A stretch of 5,439 nt of DNA from Marinovum sp. Lineage in GTDB: Bacteria > Pseudomonadota > Alphaproteobacteria > Rhodobacterales > Rhodobacteraceae. The notes under the pieces are model-generated. The model saw only the letters and a list, made by a program, of their open reading frames with translations, had not been told where the DNA came from and did not search any database. Positions 1 to 5,439 of this stretch are shown in pieces (the first letter of the stretch is position 1; each line of letters begins with the position of its first letter). Position numbers and translations under genes: made by a program. The stretch spans positions 1 to 5,439 of the forward strand of contig NYVC01000008.1 in the NCBI GenBank assembly GCA_002684375.1, given 5' to 3'.

Positions 1-236
1 CCATCTGGGTTAAATAGGATCTGACCGCCATTTATAGAGCCTGGCCGGGGCACCATATTCAGAATTGCTCGCGCAGTTACCGACTTGCCCGATCCACTTT
101 CACCTACAATACAGGTAGTCTTACAACGATGCAGGTCAAAGCTGATGCCGTGCAATACGTTAACCATGCCTTGGCGCATGTTGAAGCCAAGATTAAGATT
201 TTGCACCTGGAGAATGGGACTTTTATCAGTTTCCAT
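1..236 (-). CDS. ABC transporter ATP-binding protein, DppD/OppD type (N-terminal part, runs off left edge)
   Basis: Only the first 78 codons are present, translated leftward from the ATG at 236-234. The protein is expected to be one of the cytoplasmic ATPases that power the importer encoded just upstream. A Walker A motif, GESGSGKS, lies at residues 45-52, and the preceding ILQVQNLNLGF strand (residues 8-18) and following ARAILNMVP helix fit the oligopeptide/dipeptide ATPase family (DppD/OppD). The Q-loop, signature motif, Walker B and C-terminal oligopeptide-transporter domain lie outside the window. The start overlaps the end of the upstream permease gene by 11 nt and has no clear Shine-Dalgarno site, so translational coupling is likely. 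A small oddity is HRCK at residues 36-39, where many relatives have a Gly-Glu turn before the strand leading into Walker A. Whether one fused ATPase or a separate D/F pair follows cannot be seen. Confidence 0.93.
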   Translation of the reverse strand, partial: METDKSPILQVQNLNLGFNMRQGMVNVLHGISFDLHRCKTTCIVGESGSGKSVTARAILNMVPRPGSINGGQILFNPD

Positions 237-1365
237 AAGGGTCTGCCGCATCTCGCATGCCGTCTCCTAGAAAATTAAAGGACAGCACTGCAAGCACCAC
301 AAAGCCGCCAGGAATAAATAGCCAAGGGGCCTGGCTAATCGAGATAATATTCTGCGCCTCTTTCAGTAACACCCCCCACGAGATAGCAGGTGGTGTAAGA
401 CCAAAGCCTAAAAAGCTGAGCCCGGTCTCAGCAAGGATCATCAGAGGGATCGCCAGTGTTAGCGAGGCAATGATATGACTGGTCAGGCTGGGAAGCATAT
501 GGCGGAAAATAATTCGGGACTCTGAGGCACCGTCTAACCGAGCTGCGACGACAAAATCATCATTCTTCATCGCGAGAAAGCGTCCCCTTACCACGCGGCC
601 CAATTCAGTCCATCCCACTAGACTGACAATCAGTGTAATCACAAAATACTGTTTATAGATGGGCCAAGAGGGCGGAAGTGACGCTGCCAAAGCCAGCCAG
701 ATTGGGATCGTGGGCAGTGATAACACAAACTCAATAAGACGTTGAATGACAGCATCGACTCGGCCGCCAAAGTAGCCTGAAATCCCGCCAAGGGTCACCC
801 CCAGAACCAGCGATATTACAACCCCAACAAGACCGATGGACATAGATATCCGAGTGCCATATAGAACCCTGCTGAACATATCGCGACCCATCCGGTCGGC
901 GCCAAAAAGAAAAAACTTTTCACGTGGTTTTTCAGTCGCAAACAGCTTGATATTTGTATTCCAGAGACCCCAAAACTTGTATTCTGGACCTTTGCCAAAC
1001 AAGCGAAGATAGATCTTTTCACCTGACTTTACATAAGTTACTGCCAGTGTCTCAGGATCCCGTTCTCGTTTCATTTTCCAAAAATAGGGACGGATATGCC
1101 TACCCTCTTCGGAAGTATCGATAAAATGAAGCATCTGAGGTGGATGATAGACAGCGCGGCGATTTTGTTTGAATGGGTTGTCAGGTGCTACAAACTCAGC
1201 AAAGATCGCGAGCAAATACATGATACCAATGACCCACAAGGCGATAATTGCTATCTTATGTCGCTTGAAGGCCCACCACGTCAGTTGAAATTGCGAGGCA
1301 ATAGCGACTTCTTTACCCGAATTTTCTGGGTTAAGGCTCAGGTTTTGCTCGCTCGTTTCACTCAT
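226..1365 (-). CDS. ABC transporter permease, DppC/OppC type, with enlarged first periplasmic loop
   Basis: Inner-membrane permease subunit of 379 residues, forming the translocation channel with the DppB-type subunit encoded upstream. The order is a polar N-terminus, TM1 near residues 36-59, a long extracytoplasmic segment (about 62-150), the family hallmark FLFGADRMGRDMFSR at 152-166, then roughly five more hydrophobic segments (about 173-197, 207-230, 240-258, 298-320 and 348-367). The EAA-type loop that contacts the ATPase is visible at 272-293 (VAARLDGAS, then RHMLPS). The C-terminus GDGMRDAADPYGN is typical of the family. Classic DppC/OppC proteins are nearer 300 residues; the extra length is almost all in the loop after TM1, a form I associate from memory with the subgroup that includes carbohydrate importers. 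The start overlaps the previous gene by 8 nt (ATGAGTGA) and the end overlaps the next by 11 nt. Family assignment is secure; the substrate is not. Confidence 0.96.
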   Translation of the reverse strand: MSETSEQNLSLNPENSGKEVAIASQFQLTWWAFKRHKIAIIALWVIGIMYLLAIFAEFVAPDNPFKQNRRAVYHPPQMLHFIDTSEEGRHIRPYFWKMKRERDPETLAVTYVKSGEKIYLRLFGKGPEYKFWGLWNTNIKLFATEKPREKFFLFGADRMGRDMFSRVLYGTRISMSIGLVGVVISLVLGVTLGGISGYFGGRVDAVIQRLIEFVLSLPTIPIWLALAASLPPSWPIYKQYFVITLIVSLVGWTELGRVVRGRFLAMKNDDFVVAARLDGASESRIIFRHMLPSLTSHIIASLTLAIPLMILAETGLSFLGFGLTPPAISWGVLLKEAQNIISISQAPWLFIPGGFVVLAVLSFNFLGDGMRDAADPYGN

Positions 1366-2344
1366 AGCGGACCCGTGGATCCAGCAAAACTAATAATATG
1401 TCAGAGATTAGCATTCCGATAACGGTCAACGATGATAGTAGCAGTACAAATGCCCCAGCCAGATACATGTCCTGGCTAAGGAGCGCTTGCAGCATCAAAG
1501 GTCCAGCAGTGGGCAGGCTCAGGACGATAGCAGTCACCACTGCGCCTGAAACTAGATTGGGCAATACCCAGCCAATGGTAGAGATGAATGGATTTAGTGC
1601 TACGCGAACAGGGTATTTCAATATCAGCCAAAACTCTGAAAGTCCCTTGGCGCGGGCGGTGTCAACGTAAGGTTTACTCAACTCATCTAACAGATTGGCG
1701 CGCATGATGCGGATTAAGCTGGCAGTAGCAGAAGTACCCAGAACAAAAACTGGCAACCAAAGATGCTCTAATAGATTCCAGAACTTCTTCCAACTCCAAG
1801 GAGCATTTTTATACTCACTTGAAAATAGCCCGCCGACATCAGTGCCAAAATGAACGACACCAATATACATCAGGACTAATGCCAACAAAAAATTCGGAGT
1901 CGCCAAACCAATAAAGCCAATGGCAGTAGCGATATAGTCGCCGATGGAGTATTTGTGTACCGCTGAATAAACGCCAATTGGAAAAGCAATGGCCCAGGTA
2001 AAAATAAGCGTTGCAAATGAGAGGCACATTGTAAGACCCATCCACTCCCATATCAAATCGCTAACGGGCTGGCGCCATTCGAATGACATGCCGAAGTCAC
2101 CAACTATTAGGTTAGAAACCCACTTAAAATACTGTACATAAATCGGTTTATCGAGTCCAAAACGGGCTCTTAGATTATCTATTGTTGCTTGATCAAGAAT
2201 TTCATCAGACTCACCTAATCTAGCTATATAGGTTGTTAAAAAGTCCCCAGGCGGGGCTTGAATTAACAAGAATGCGACCACTGAAATAGCGAACATAAAG
2301 GGTATCATCCAAAAGACCCGTTTCAAAATGTAGCGCCAAAGCAT
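1358..2344 (-). CDS. ABC transporter permease, DppB/OppB type
   Basis: Inner-membrane permease of 328 residues when started at the ATG at 2344-2342, giving MLWRYILKRVFWMIPF, the usual DppB/OppB N-terminus. An in-frame ATG at 2386-2384 would add 14 residues unlike the family, and that codon lies at the loop edge of a strong stem-loop, so I prefer the inner start. Visible are TM1 (about 8-30) with the following PPGDF motif, the soluble periplasmic segment about 35-95 (RFGLDKPIYVQYFKW, GDFGMSF), TM2 to TM6 near 103-127, 135-162, 193-214, 253-280 and 293-321, and the EAA loop at about 226-252 (VDTARAKGLSEFW). It ends in LLDPRVRYE, the normal family C-terminus. Neither candidate start has a convincing Shine-Dalgarno site. 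The gene follows the binding-protein gene after a 75-nt gap and overlaps the next permease by 8 nt. It pairs with the DppC-type subunit to form the channel. Confidence 0.95.
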   Translation of the reverse strand: MLWRYILKRVFWMIPFMFAISVVAFLLIQAPPGDFLTTYIARLGESDEILDQATIDNLRARFGLDKPIYVQYFKWVSNLIVGDFGMSFEWRQPVSDLIWEWMGLTMCLSFATLIFTWAIAFPIGVYSAVHKYSIGDYIATAIGFIGLATPNFLLALVLMYIGVVHFGTDVGGLFSSEYKNAPWSWKKFWNLLEHLWLPVFVLGTSATASLIRIMRANLLDELSKPYVDTARAKGLSEFWLILKYPVRVALNPFISTIGWVLPNLVSGAVVTAIVLSLPTAGPLMLQALLSQDMYLAGAFVLLLSSLTVIGMLISDILLVLLDPRVRYE

Positions 2345-2373
2345 CTTTGATAACCCATTTATTAAATTAGTAT

Positions 2374-2401
2374 TAACCGGCCCCATCTCTGGGGCCGGCT
2401 A
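2374..2401 (-). terminator. Intercistronic GC-rich stem-loop between binding-protein and permease genes
   Basis: A perfect inverted repeat CCGGCCCC / GGGGCCGG (2377-2384 and 2391-2398) flanks a six-base loop. In leftward RNA the stem extends to 11 pairs through one G-U wobble (2399/2376) and two A-U pairs; in rightward RNA the wobble would be an A-C mismatch, which favours a role in the ABC-operon transcript. It starts about 20 nt after the binding-protein stop codon. The following bases (TTAATACTAATTT) are only moderately T-rich, so I read it as a partial terminator or a 3'-end stabiliser that keeps binding-protein mRNA above permease mRNA, rather than a complete stop. The structure is directly seen; its function is inferred from its position. 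Confidence 0.65.
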
Positions 2402-2419
2402 CATTACATTATTATCACT

Positions 2420-4330
2420 TTAATCTGCGTAAAAATATTGCTGCGGCAAAGTCGGAGCAGGATCTGGATACATCCAGGAACCGGGCAAAGATTCAGGCAC
2501 ATTGCGAAGCTTTGCATTCACAACGCCCCATTGGCTGGAGGCAGTCGAAATGCCAAAAACCTCAAACTCGTCCGCAGCCATTTGGTGAATTTCCCTGAAG
2601 ATATCTAGACCTTTTTCAGGATCCGCCTCAGCTTTGAATGCATTGTAAAGGTCAAGGCGCGTTTTCATGCTTTCCGACGGTTCTTCGCCCTCTGTACCAC
2701 CACTCAGATACCAGCGTACCCAAGGGATGCCAAACCAACTTGCCTGGGGGTGTACTGCAAGCACGTCCCGCGGCGACAGGGTCGGATCGAGACCGCCTGG
2801 AGCGCCCCAAACCATGAAATCGTGTTCGTTGGCTTCTCCGCGACTGTAGTTAATTGATCGCTCAACGCTTGAGGAATTGACGCCAATACCGATCTCAGAC
2901 CATTGCTCACGAATGATCTCCAGAGCGTCGCCCCATTCTGGTTGTTCAACACCTGCATAATTAACATTGAAAATGATTGGTTTTCCATTTGGAAGTAGGC
3001 GGATCCCATCATTGTTTTTATCGGCGTAGCCCGCAGCATCTAAAAGCTCGTTAGCCTTATCGGGATCATATTCAGTGTGTTGCGTACCCAATTGTTCATT
3101 GTACAGTACATGTGACTTGGACGGGCCTATTTGCCAAGGTTCACCCTGTCCTTGCCAAACAATGTCAATTAATTCATCACGGTCCATACCAATGCTAAGG
3201 GCTATGCGAACATTTTTATTACGAATTAGTTCGCGCATTACTGGATCTTTGTGAGTCTGGTTCAAGTGAATAGCCATAATGTTAGAATTGGCGCTGATCC
3301 GCTCGTACAGTTTATACCCAGCTTTCTCTGCATTTTCGGCCAAAACCGGTTTATTCGCAGGGTTTGATATGCGCCTAGCTTGCATGTCGATGTTCCCTGC
3401 AATTGCTTCGAGCAAGATCGCTTGTGCGTCTTGGCTTACACCCCATTGAAGTTTGTCAACGTAAGGCAGTTGATTTCCAGCAGTATCGACCTGCCAGAAG
3501 TAAGGGTTTCTCTCCATAATCACCTGAGTGGTGCCAGCTGAATATCCATCTCCTGTAACTACCCACGGGTCAAGCGTCGGGCGATCTGCATTGGACCAGC
3601 GATTTGGTGCTTCCACTTCCCCACAATTCAAACGGAAAAGTGATGGCCAATCATCAACAGCCTCGGCCGCGTCAATTAATGACTGAATATCAGAGTTGTA
3701 ATCGGGGTGATACTGCTGGCAAAAATGCTTTGCCCAAAGAACTGGTTCCTGAGCAAGAGGTGTTGCAAGCTCAGTCAAAAAAGTTCCGTAAGACGCAGCA
3801 AATTTCAAAGTTACTGTATGGTCATCGATTTTTTCTGCTGTCATCGTTTCACCAGCTATGACATATCTTGCAGGCGGGTTTGGATAGAAATCCTTGTTGT
3901 GCAACAGGTCATCAACAAAAAAAACAATATCATCCGCTGTGAAAGGATGCCCATCAGACCATTTCATGCCCTTACGCAGATGAAATGTGAATTCTGAACT
4001 GTCGTCATTCAATTCCCAACTTTCAGCAACATTCGGTATTACTTGGCTAAAATCAGCTTTCCATCGAGTGAGACCCTGACGTCCCCCAAAGCGCAAAATG
4101 GAATTGTGATCATTTGACCCAGATAAAAAGCGTCGCATGGTTCCGCCGTAACTGCCTACTTCTTGGAGTGGCTTAATTACTTCCGGCTGATCGGGTAGTC
4201 GTTCGGCCACCAGAGGTAGACCCTTGCCTTGCAGCATTGGAGCGTCTTGGTAAGCAGCCAATGATAAGGGATAAAGTAAAGCGCCGAGAGCCACAGTGGC
4301 TAGCGACGTCAGTCGTGAAAATTTTGTCAT
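2420..4330 (-). CDS. Periplasmic substrate-binding protein, SBP_bac_5 family (peptide/oligosaccharide ABC importer)
   Basis: A 636-residue secreted solute receptor that delivers substrate to the permeases encoded downstream. The start at 4330 is chosen because GGGAGGA lies 4-5 nt upstream and the reading then opens with a standard signal peptide (MTKFSR, hydrophobic core about 7-24, likely cleavage after A25 or A26). Upstream in-frame ATGs at 4360 and 4351 lie in a palindrome and would only add a charged extension. There is no lipobox cysteine. The family signature is at about 101-137 (NVAESWELNDD, FTFHLRKGMKWSDG, FTADDIVF); the C-terminal lobe has WYLSGGTEGEEP (540-551) and NVPESLPGSW (610-619). 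The D437-x-N-x-D-G442 stretch resembles a calcium loop. The protein carries 19 tryptophans and only two cysteines (C204, C236), a possible disulfide. By memory its closest relatives are the roughly 600-residue group that includes carbohydrate binders, as well as true peptide binders. The family is certain; the ligand is unknown. Confidence 0.96.
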   Translation of the reverse strand: MTKFSRLTSLATVALGALLYPLSLAAYQDAPMLQGKGLPLVAERLPDQPEVIKPLQEVGSYGGTMRRFLSGSNDHNSILRFGGRQGLTRWKADFSQVIPNVAESWELNDDSSEFTFHLRKGMKWSDGHPFTADDIVFFVDDLLHNKDFYPNPPARYVIAGETMTAEKIDDHTVTLKFAASYGTFLTELATPLAQEPVLWAKHFCQQYHPDYNSDIQSLIDAAEAVDDWPSLFRLNCGEVEAPNRWSNADRPTLDPWVVTGDGYSAGTTQVIMERNPYFWQVDTAGNQLPYVDKLQWGVSQDAQAILLEAIAGNIDMQARRISNPANKPVLAENAEKAGYKLYERISANSNIMAIHLNQTHKDPVMRELIRNKNVRIALSIGMDRDELIDIVWQGQGEPWQIGPSKSHVLYNEQLGTQHTEYDPDKANELLDAAGYADKNNDGIRLLPNGKPIIFNVNYAGVEQPEWGDALEIIREQWSEIGIGVNSSSVERSINYSRGEANEHDFMVWGAPGGLDPTLSPRDVLAVHPQASWFGIPWVRWYLSGGTEGEEPSESMKTRLDLYNAFKAEADPEKGLDIFREIHQMAADEFEVFGISTASSQWGVVNAKLRNVPESLPGSWMYPDPAPTLPQQYFYAD

Positions 4331-4334
4331 GTTT

Positions 4335-4342
4335 TCCTCCCT
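4335..4342 (-). promoter_or_regulatory. Strong ribosome binding site fixing the binding-protein start
   Basis: On the leftward strand AGGGAGGA precedes AAACATG, giving near-consensus Shine-Dalgarno pairing at ideal spacing to the ATG at 4330-4328. The in-frame ATGs at 4360 and 4351 lack such a site. It is by far the strongest ribosome binding site in the leftward operon, in keeping with high output of the binding protein. Confidence 0.85.
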
Positions 4343-4343
4343 A

Positions 4344-4360
4344 ATGCGCATGCTGCGCAT
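4344..4360. repeat. Perfect palindrome ATGCGCA-TGC-TGCGCAT in the binding-protein leader
   Basis: Two 7-base arms form a perfect inverted repeat around three bases, ending 2 nt before the binding-protein Shine-Dalgarno sequence. It could fold as a short RNA hairpin next to the ribosome site or act as a DNA operator for a second regulator. It does not resemble the TTGT/ACAA sites further upstream. The repeat is directly seen; its role is unknown. Confidence 0.5.
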
Positions 4361-4364
4361 AATT

Positions 4365-4396
4365 AGATCTGTACAACATCAGATCTTTACAACAGC
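4365..4396. repeat. Tandem 16-bp direct repeat in the divergent control region
   Basis: Two adjacent units, AGATCTGTACAACATC (4365-4380) and AGATCTTTACAACAGC (4381-4396), match at 14 of 16 positions. Each carries the ACAAC half-site found in the stronger inverted repeat near 4440, and the first also keeps the GT-N3-AC core of FadR-subfamily operators (4371-4377). They lie between the likely leftward promoter and the binding-protein gene, so a bound protein there could block transcription. They may be accessory operator sites or a recent duplication. Confidence 0.6.
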
Positions 4397-4409
4397 ACCA
4401 TAATACACA

Positions 4410-4422
4410 GTTGTCAAACATA
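4410..4422. promoter_or_regulatory. Second, degenerate GntR-type operator candidate
   Basis: GTTGTCAAACATA matches the perfect site at 4432-4444 in 10 of 13 positions. It keeps the GT-N3-AC core and loses only part of the right half. Its centre is 22 bp from that of the better site, about two helical turns, so two regulator dimers could sit on the same DNA face. It also covers a leftward TTGACA (4417-4412). Confidence 0.4.
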
Positions 4423-4427
4423 TTATA
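4422..4427 (-). promoter_or_regulatory. Candidate -10 element for the leftward ABC operon
   Basis: The leftward strand reads TATAAT here, an exact sigma-70 -10 consensus. No good -35 hexamer lies 16-18 bp upstream, where that strand reads A/T-rich sequence, so the promoter would be activator-dependent or atypical. A leftward TTGACA at 4417-4412 is the other clue but lacks a good -10. The spacer of the TATAAT promoter would contain the perfect inverted repeat at 4432-4444, a natural position for repression. I could not choose a rightward promoter for the regulator gene with any confidence. Confidence 0.3.
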
Positions 4428-4431
4428 CAAT

Positions 4432-4444
4432 GTTGTGAAACAAC
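4432..4444. promoter_or_regulatory. Likely GntR/FadR-family operator, GTTGT-GAA-ACAAC
   Basis: This is a perfect 5-bp inverted repeat around three bases. Its inner part, TTGTGAAACAA, fits the TNGTNNNACNA pattern reported for FadR-subfamily GntR regulators, one of which is encoded 43 bp away. It lies between the two divergent genes, so one bound dimer could act on both. Its position and match make it the best candidate site for autoregulation and control of the importer. Binding itself is inferred. Confidence 0.6.
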
Positions 4445-4486
4445 TTTTATATTGTAAATTCAGCTGCAAAAGCATAAATAGGGCTT

Positions 4487-5209
4487 ATGGTATCAGATTT
4501 ACTTTCAGAATTGATCGATCAGCAATCTTCCGGTCCGGACCGGTTGGAAAGCCATGTATATAAGCAACTTTTGGATAAGATTCGCTTTGGCACCTACAGT
4601 TTGGGTGAAAAGCTGCCAAGCGAGAATGATCTCTGCGAAGAACATGGAGTTTCACGTCCTGTGGTCCGCGCGGCGCTAGCGAAGCTAAGGGATTCCGGGC
4701 TTATAGTGTCGAGGCGTGGAGCTGGGTCGTTTGTTACAAGGGGATCCCCGACTGAGCAGTCTGGTTTTAGCTCGCTTAGCAGTATCGACGATATTACCTG
4801 TTATTTCCATTTTCGTCGTACAATTGAAGGGGATTGCGCTGAAATGGCCGCGCGTCGAGCTTCTCCATCGGATATCAGGCGTTTGCGCGAAATGGTGGAC
4901 GAGGTGCAGCGGCGTTTGGACAATGATGGTGAATCGGTTGAGGCAGATTTTAAATTCCACATATGTTTGGCCGAGTTGTCAGACAGCCGGTTTATGCTGG
5001 AGACCATAGACATGCTGAGGCCGCACTGGATCTTTGTTGGTTCTTTTGTTCGAAGTCTCGGGATGACAAGGGTGCGTACTGGGAAGCGAATGACTAGCGA
5101 ACATCAGGCGATTGTTGAAGCAATTGCCGCCAATGATCCTTTGGCGGCGCGAAAAGCGATGATAAAGCATGTTGACGGCTCAGAACGCCGCGTTTTCAAG
5201 GGGCAATAG
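4487..5209 (+). CDS. GntR-family transcriptional regulator, FadR subfamily (FCD domain)
   Basis: A 240-residue cytoplasmic DNA-binding regulator. Residues 20-86 form a winged helix-turn-helix: HVYKQLLDKIRFGTYSLGEKLPSE, then the recognition region HGVSRPVVRAALAKLRDSGL, then the wing SRRGAGSFV. Residues about 100-235 are an all-helical FCD effector domain with the expected metal ligands D154 and H158 (DFKFH), H206 (EHQAI) and H228 (KHVDG), plus the RRTIEGDCAEMAARR helix near 110-124. Such domains bind small carboxylates or sugar acids, often with a metal ion. Length and order are normal for the subfamily. The start at 4487 has only a weak GGG upstream, suggesting low expression. The gene is divergent from the ABC operon, abuts the lactonase gene, and is preceded by matching palindromes. 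I infer local repression relieved by a pathway metabolite; activation cannot be excluded. Confidence 0.95.
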   Translation: MVSDLLSELIDQQSSGPDRLESHVYKQLLDKIRFGTYSLGEKLPSENDLCEEHGVSRPVVRAALAKLRDSGLIVSRRGAGSFVTRGSPTEQSGFSSLSSIDDITCYFHFRRTIEGDCAEMAARRASPSDIRRLREMVDEVQRRLDNDGESVEADFKFHICLAELSDSRFMLETIDMLRPHWIFVGSFVRSLGMTRVRTGKRMTSEHQAIVEAIAANDPLAARKAMIKHVDGSERRVFKGQ

Positions 5210-5439
5210 ATGACTTATGAAGTCACATGCATTGCATCGACTTGCAGTTCTGTGGGCGAAGGTGCCGTATGGGACGATGTAGAAGAAGTATTATGGTGGG
5301 TCGATATACCGGTGGGACTTGTCTATCGTTTTGATCCAAGCACAGGTGAGAATCTTCCCTACAGTGTGGGCGAGCCTGTGGGCTGTTTAGCCCTACGCGC
5401 TTCGGGTGGGCTAGTGCTAGCGACGCAGTCTGGCTTTTG
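5210..5439 (+). CDS. SMP-30/gluconolactonase/LRE family protein (N-terminal part, runs off right edge)
   Basis: The first 76 codons are visible. Residues 14-33 (SVGEGAVWDDVEEVLWWVDI) are the characteristic opening of the SMP-30/regucalcin/gluconolactonase propeller, with E17 in the place of the metal-binding glutamate. The next segment, YRFDPSTGE (39-47) followed by VGCLALRASGGLVLAT, is the expected continuation of the first blades. Full-length members are about 290 residues and hydrolyse sugar lactones to aldonic acids using a divalent metal; some relatives act on other lactones or esters. The ATG follows the regulator stop codon directly (TAGATG), and AAGGGG at 5198-5203, inside the regulator's last codons, is a good Shine-Dalgarno site. 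It is therefore very probably co-transcribed with the regulator. No signal peptide is seen, so a cytoplasmic location is likely. Later catalytic residues are beyond the window. Confidence 0.92.
   Translation, partial: MTYEVTCIASTCSSVGEGAVWDDVEEVLWWVDIPVGLVYRFDPSTGENLPYSVGEPVGCLALRASGGLVLATQSGF

Noticed and set aside
85..270. Short rightward open frame antisense to the ATPase start and permease end
   Set aside because: It lies opposite well-supported coding sequence, has no recognisable domain and no ribosome site; it is a shadow frame.
816..1022. Leftward 68-codon frame inside the DppC-type permease gene
   Set aside because: It is an alternate frame of a clear permease, with no family resemblance.
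1096..1422. Rightward 108-codon frame opposite the two permease genes
   Set aside because: It is antisense to two real genes across their overlap, with unremarkable composition and no motif.
2704..3039. Leftward 111-codon alternate frame inside the binding-protein gene
   Set aside because: The main frame is continuous and matches the family to its end; this frame shows no homology that would suggest a frameshift.
3604..3997. Two overlapping rightward frames opposite the binding-protein gene
   Set aside because: They are antisense to conserved coding sequence and show no domain or start signal.
4411..4460. Rightward sigma-70 promoter for the regulator gene (TTGTCA, TACAAT, TATATT pieces)
   Set aside because: Several half-matching hexamers occur, but none pair at 16-18 bp spacing, and the region is A/T-rich, so a choice would be arbitrary.
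4473..4489. Short inverted repeat CATAA / TTATG around the regulator start codon
   Set aside because: Five A/T-rich pairs with a seven-base loop are too weak and too likely by chance to claim as a translation switch.
1..5439. tRNA, rRNA, CRISPR array, insertion sequence or integration site
   Set aside because: No cloverleaf, spaced repeat array, transposase or terminal inverted repeats were seen; nearly all bases are accounted for by the operon genes and the short control regions.

Overview
The window looks like part of a catabolic uptake locus from a Gram-negative, probably proteobacterial, chromosome of moderate GC. The evidence is a Sec-type signal peptide on a large periplasmic binding protein, peptide-class ABC permeases, a FadR-type GntR regulator and tight gene packing. 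The sequence alone does not settle the genus. All six genes are intact where visible. The outer two, an ABC ATPase on the left and an SMP-30-type lactonase on the right, run off the window edges.

Positions 1-4330 hold a leftward operon of a peptide/nickel/oligosaccharide-class (Dpp/Opp type) ABC importer. In transcription order it has a 636-residue binding protein (4330-2420), a 75-nt gap carrying a strong stem-loop, a DppB/OppB-type permease (2344-1358), a DppC/OppC-type permease (1365-226, 8-nt overlap) and the start of a DppD/OppD-type ATPase (236-1, 11-nt overlap). The stem-loop just after the binding-protein gene is the usual place to raise that gene's mRNA level over the membrane components.

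Positions 4331-4486 are a divergent control region, rich in TTGT/ACAA half-sites. It contains a perfect GTTGT-GAA-ACAAC inverted repeat fitting the published FadR-subfamily operator pattern TNGTNNNACNA, a weaker copy two helical turns away, a 16-bp tandem direct repeat that also carries the ACAAC element, and a palindrome beside the binding-protein Shine-Dalgarno site.

Positions 4487-5439 are a rightward unit: a 240-residue GntR regulator with an FCD ligand/metal domain, abutting (TAG-ATG) the start of an SMP-30/gluconolactonase/LRE family gene.

The combined reading is that, although the transporter belongs to the 'peptide' class, the binding-protein and permease subtype and the regulator and lactonase next to it point to import and breakdown of a sugar, sugar acid or oligosaccharide, with the regulator probably controlling both divergent units in response to a metabolite. 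The substrate cannot be read from this window. The main items of interest are the operator array, the two leader/intercistronic hairpins that also bear on start-codon choice, and the likely non-peptide substrate.
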